Origin: Bacteroidales bacterium UBA3868
Lineage (GTDB): Bacteria > Bacteroidota > Bacteroidia > Bacteroidales > WCHB1-69
Assembly: GCA_002392325.1 (NCBI GenBank)
Contig: DGGS01000025.1
Coordinates: 1 to 9,098, forward strand
Direction: 5' to 3'
DNA: 9,098 nt
Shown here: piece after piece, positions 7,438-9,098 of the stretch
Layout: every line of letters starts with the position of its first letter
Numbering within the stretch: the first letter of the stretch is position 1
Position numbers and translations under genes: made by a program
The notes under the pieces: generated by a model
The model's database searches: none
Told to the model about the DNA's origin: nothing
Seen by the model: the letters and a program-made list of their open reading frames with translations, nothing else

Positions 7438-8049
7438 TTATTTTACATTAAATTCAAACATTTTCTCATCTTCCAGGAAACCTTCCAGATGATCATTGAT
7501 ATGCACGGGGCCCACCCCAACAGGCGTGCCTGTGAAGATGATGTCGCCCGTGCGTAAGGTGATGAATTTGGACACATACGCGATAATCTGGTCAATGGTG
7601 AAAAGCATATCCTTGCTATTGCCTTCCTGCACTTTTTCGCCATTCAGTAGCAGATGGAAGTTCAGGTTCTGCACATCGGGAAGTTGGCTTTTGGGCAGGA
7701 ATTTCCCTACTACGGCAGAACCGTCAAACGCTTTGGCAATCTCCCAAGGGTTCCCATGGTCGATGCAACGCTTTTGAATGTCTCTTGCGGTGAAATCCAC
7801 ACCTAATCCGATTTCCTCATAGTAGAGATGAGCGAATTTTTCAGCAATACATTTGCCTAATCGGTTGATTTTCACGATTATCTCGGTTTCATAATCCACT
7901 CGTTCCGAAAAGTCGGGCAGGAAAAACGGACGGTTGCATCGGGTGATGGCGCTGTCGGGTTTCAGGAAAAAAACAGGTTCTTTGGGAGTCTCATGCTGCA
8001 ACTCCTGAATGTGTTTTGCGTAGTTTCTTCCGATACAGATAAATTTCAT
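7438..8049 (-). CDS. Fumarylacetoacetate hydrolase (FAH) family protein, FAHD1-like
   Basis: Cytoplasmic metal-dependent enzyme of 203 residues, consisting of the FAH catalytic domain alone as in FAHD1-type acylpyruvases and oxaloacetate decarboxylases. The metal ligands are visible as E54-T-E56 (DYETEIIVKI) and D85 (GVDFTARDIQ). The lid dyad His13/Glu16 (RNYAKHIQEL), Lys106 (AKAFDGSA) and the signature FTGTPVGVGP (172-181) are also present. The compact N-terminus starting directly at MKFICIGRNYAKH supports the ATG at 8047-8049. Its start is 2 bases after the outer-membrane protein stop, and nupG follows after 5 bases, so all three are probably co-expressed. The substrate is uncertain: oxaloacetate, an acylpyruvate, or a catabolic intermediate such as 2-hydroxyhepta-2,4-diene-1,7-dioate. 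The small single-domain form favours the FAHD1 group. Confidence 0.92.
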   Translation of the reverse strand: MKFICIGRNYAKHIQELQHETPKEPVFFLKPDSAITRCNRPFFLPDFSERVDYETEIIVKINRLGKCIAEKFAHLYYEEIGLGVDFTARDIQKRCIDHGNPWEIAKAFDGSAVVGKFLPKSQLPDVQNLNFHLLLNGEKVQEGNSKDMLFTIDQIIAYVSKFITLRTGDIIFTGTPVGVGPVHINDHLEGFLEDEKMFEFNVK

Positions 8050-8051
8050 GT

Positions 8052-8864
8052 TTAGAAGAAGTTGATGTTAAACACCAGTTCAAGATATCCGAGTTTGGCG
8101 ATTTGGTCCTCGTGTGTGAAATTGTTTTGCGCATTTCCCCTGCCTTTGAAATAATTGGTGAGTGAGTGCGCATAATTGACGGTGACTCCGGCCCGGCAGT
8201 TTTTGGTGATGGAGTACTCAAATCCTAATCCGGCGTATGCGGATTCCTTAAACAGAGCGGTTTCCGAGGAGGGTGTGCTCTGCTTGGTCCAGTACTCAGG
8301 TTCGCCTGTCTGCCAATTGGAGAAGGTGTAGGTGTCGCTGTTGGAGGCGCGCAGCAAGATACTATTGTATAAACCGAAATTTCCCACGACAAAGAAGTTG
8401 CGCAAGGATTTGGATTTCAAAGTGATGCCCAGCGGAATGGTCAGGTAGTGCGCTTTGTAATGGCGGTCAATGCCTGTGGTGGTCACCGTGAAGCTGTCAA
8501 TCGGGATTGGGAAGGCGATGTTGTCGATGAACTTCATCTTGCCGCCAAGCCGCTCAATCATGAAACCGGTGGAAACATAGTAGTTTTTCCGCAGGGTCAG
8601 GTTGACATTGATGTTCAAACCATACCGCATGCCAAAGGAACTGCCGCTCCGCTCGAAACCGGTGGTTGAGGGAAACATCCAGTCAATGGTAGGGGCAAAG
8701 GATAATCCGAAATTGAGTTTGTGCCCAAGTCCGTCATCTTTGATGACCACTGGTTTTTGAAGATTGCGTTTGCCTTTTGGGGTATCAACTGTCGATGGCT
8801 CTTGGGCTAAGACAACCGTAAAGGATATCAGGATTAATCCAAGCAGGATGAAAATCTTTTTCAT
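8052..8864 (-). CDS. Outer-membrane beta-barrel protein, PorT-like family
   Basis: Exported protein of 270 residues. Residues 1-20 are a signal peptide with a hydrophobic core and VVLA-Q cleavage site, with no lipobox cysteine. A short polar linker (about 21-48) is followed by alternating amphipathic beta strands: LNFGLSFAPTIDW, FGMRYGLNINVNL, YYVSTGFMIERLGG, HYLTIPLGITLKS, FFVVGNFGLYNS, SAYAGLGFEYSI, CRAGVTVNYAHSL and LGYLELVFNINFF. The terminal Phe and the YLTIPLGI strand are typical of the Bacteroidota PorT-like barrel group (OMP_b-brl type), which resembles an 8-strand barrel. The specific function is unknown; PorT itself acts in type IX secretion, but most paralogues are uncharacterised, so I do not assign that role. 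It sits between ruvB (12-base gap) and the FAH-family gene (2-base gap). Confidence 0.87.
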   Translation of the reverse strand: MKKIFILLGLILISFTVVLAQEPSTVDTPKGKRNLQKPVVIKDDGLGHKLNFGLSFAPTIDWMFPSTTGFERSGSSFGMRYGLNINVNLTLRKNYYVSTGFMIERLGGKMKFIDNIAFPIPIDSFTVTTTGIDRHYKAHYLTIPLGITLKSKSLRNFFVVGNFGLYNSILLRASNSDTYTFSNWQTGEPEYWTKQSTPSSETALFKESAYAGLGFEYSITKNCRAGVTVNYAHSLTNYFKGRGNAQNNFTHEDQIAKLGYLELVFNINFF

Positions 8865-8876
8865 AATATGTTGATT

Positions 8877-9098
8877 TTAAAAGAGTTCTTGTTGTGGCGA
8901 AGCGAATTTGCTTTTGCCGAGATGTTCGTATGCCAGAGGGGTGGCCTCGCGCCCGCGCGGGGTGCGCATAAGGTATCCCTCTTGGATTAAGAACGGTTCA
9001 TATACCTCTTCTATTGTGCCGGCGTCTTCACTTACGGCTGTTGCCACTGTGCTCAACCCCACCGGACCGCCCTTGAACTTGTCGATGATGGTCAGCAG
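8877..9098 (-). CDS. ruvB: Holliday junction branch migration helicase RuvB, C-terminal 73 residues (5' end outside window)
   Basis: C-terminal winged-helix DNA-binding domain of RuvB, the hexameric AAA+ motor that drives branch migration of Holliday junctions with RuvA. The frame runs from the window edge to the TAA at 8877-8879. It shows the family block [19 protein letters not shown], then [16 protein letters not shown], then [17 protein letters not shown]. The ATPase domains (Walker A and B, sensor motifs) are beyond the edge. The short tail ending QQELF is unremarkable. The outer-membrane barrel gene follows after 12 bases in the same direction with no promoter element in between, so ruvB is probably upstream in the same transcription unit. 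Confidence 0.96.
   Translation of the reverse strand: MLTIIDKFKGGPVGLSTVATAVSEDAGTIEEVYEPFLIQEGYLMRTPRGREATPLAYEHLGKSKFASPQQELF

Noticed and set aside
1..9098. A novel defence, mobile or biosynthetic system
   Set aside because: Every coding region belongs to a recognised family with expected length and motifs. No transposase, integrase, toxin-antitoxin pair, CRISPR repeats, attachment sites or unexplained long gene-free stretch was seen; the longest gene-free gap is about 200 bases.

Overview
The window looks like chromosomal DNA from a member of the Bacteroidota, probably Bacteroidales. Three things support this. The gene families are typical: a DPP-IV-like secreted S9 peptidase, a PorT-type outer-membrane barrel protein, a bacterial ferritin and a full-length fused glycine decarboxylase. 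The starts lack Shine-Dalgarno sequences and sit in AT-rich leaders. Exact matches to the Bacteroidota -7 promoter element TAnnTTTG lie just upstream of three genes. No mobile element, CRISPR array, tRNA or rRNA was seen, and nothing suggests recent transfer.

Layout. At the left edge, 1-1594 (minus) is the N-terminal 531 residues of a DPP-IV/prolyl-tripeptidyl-peptidase family S9 enzyme whose catalytic end lies outside the window. A 168-base spacer with two related palindromes separates it from a ferritin gene (1763-2284, minus), which is preceded after only 12 bases by a PAP2-family membrane lipid phosphatase (2297-2911, minus). A 201-base divergent promoter region (2912-3112) then leads into gcvP (3113-5971, plus), the fused P-protein of the glycine cleavage system. 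A strong, probably bidirectional terminator hairpin (5992-6022) separates gcvP from the convergent cluster on its right.

That cluster, read on the minus strand from the right edge, is ruvB (3' end only), an outer-membrane beta-barrel protein, an FAH-domain hydrolase/decarboxylase of the FAHD1 type, and a NupG-family nucleoside:proton symporter. The gaps are 12, 2 and 5 bases, so the four genes are probably one transcription unit that ends at the shared hairpin.

Functionally this is mostly housekeeping content: peptide scavenging, iron storage, lipid-carrier recycling, glycine/one-carbon metabolism, recombination, and nucleoside uptake. I do not see a new defence, mobile or biosynthetic system. 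The points most worth a second look are the mixed ruvB-led operon, the paired palindromes after the ferritin gene, and promoter evidence that resets the PAP2 start codon.
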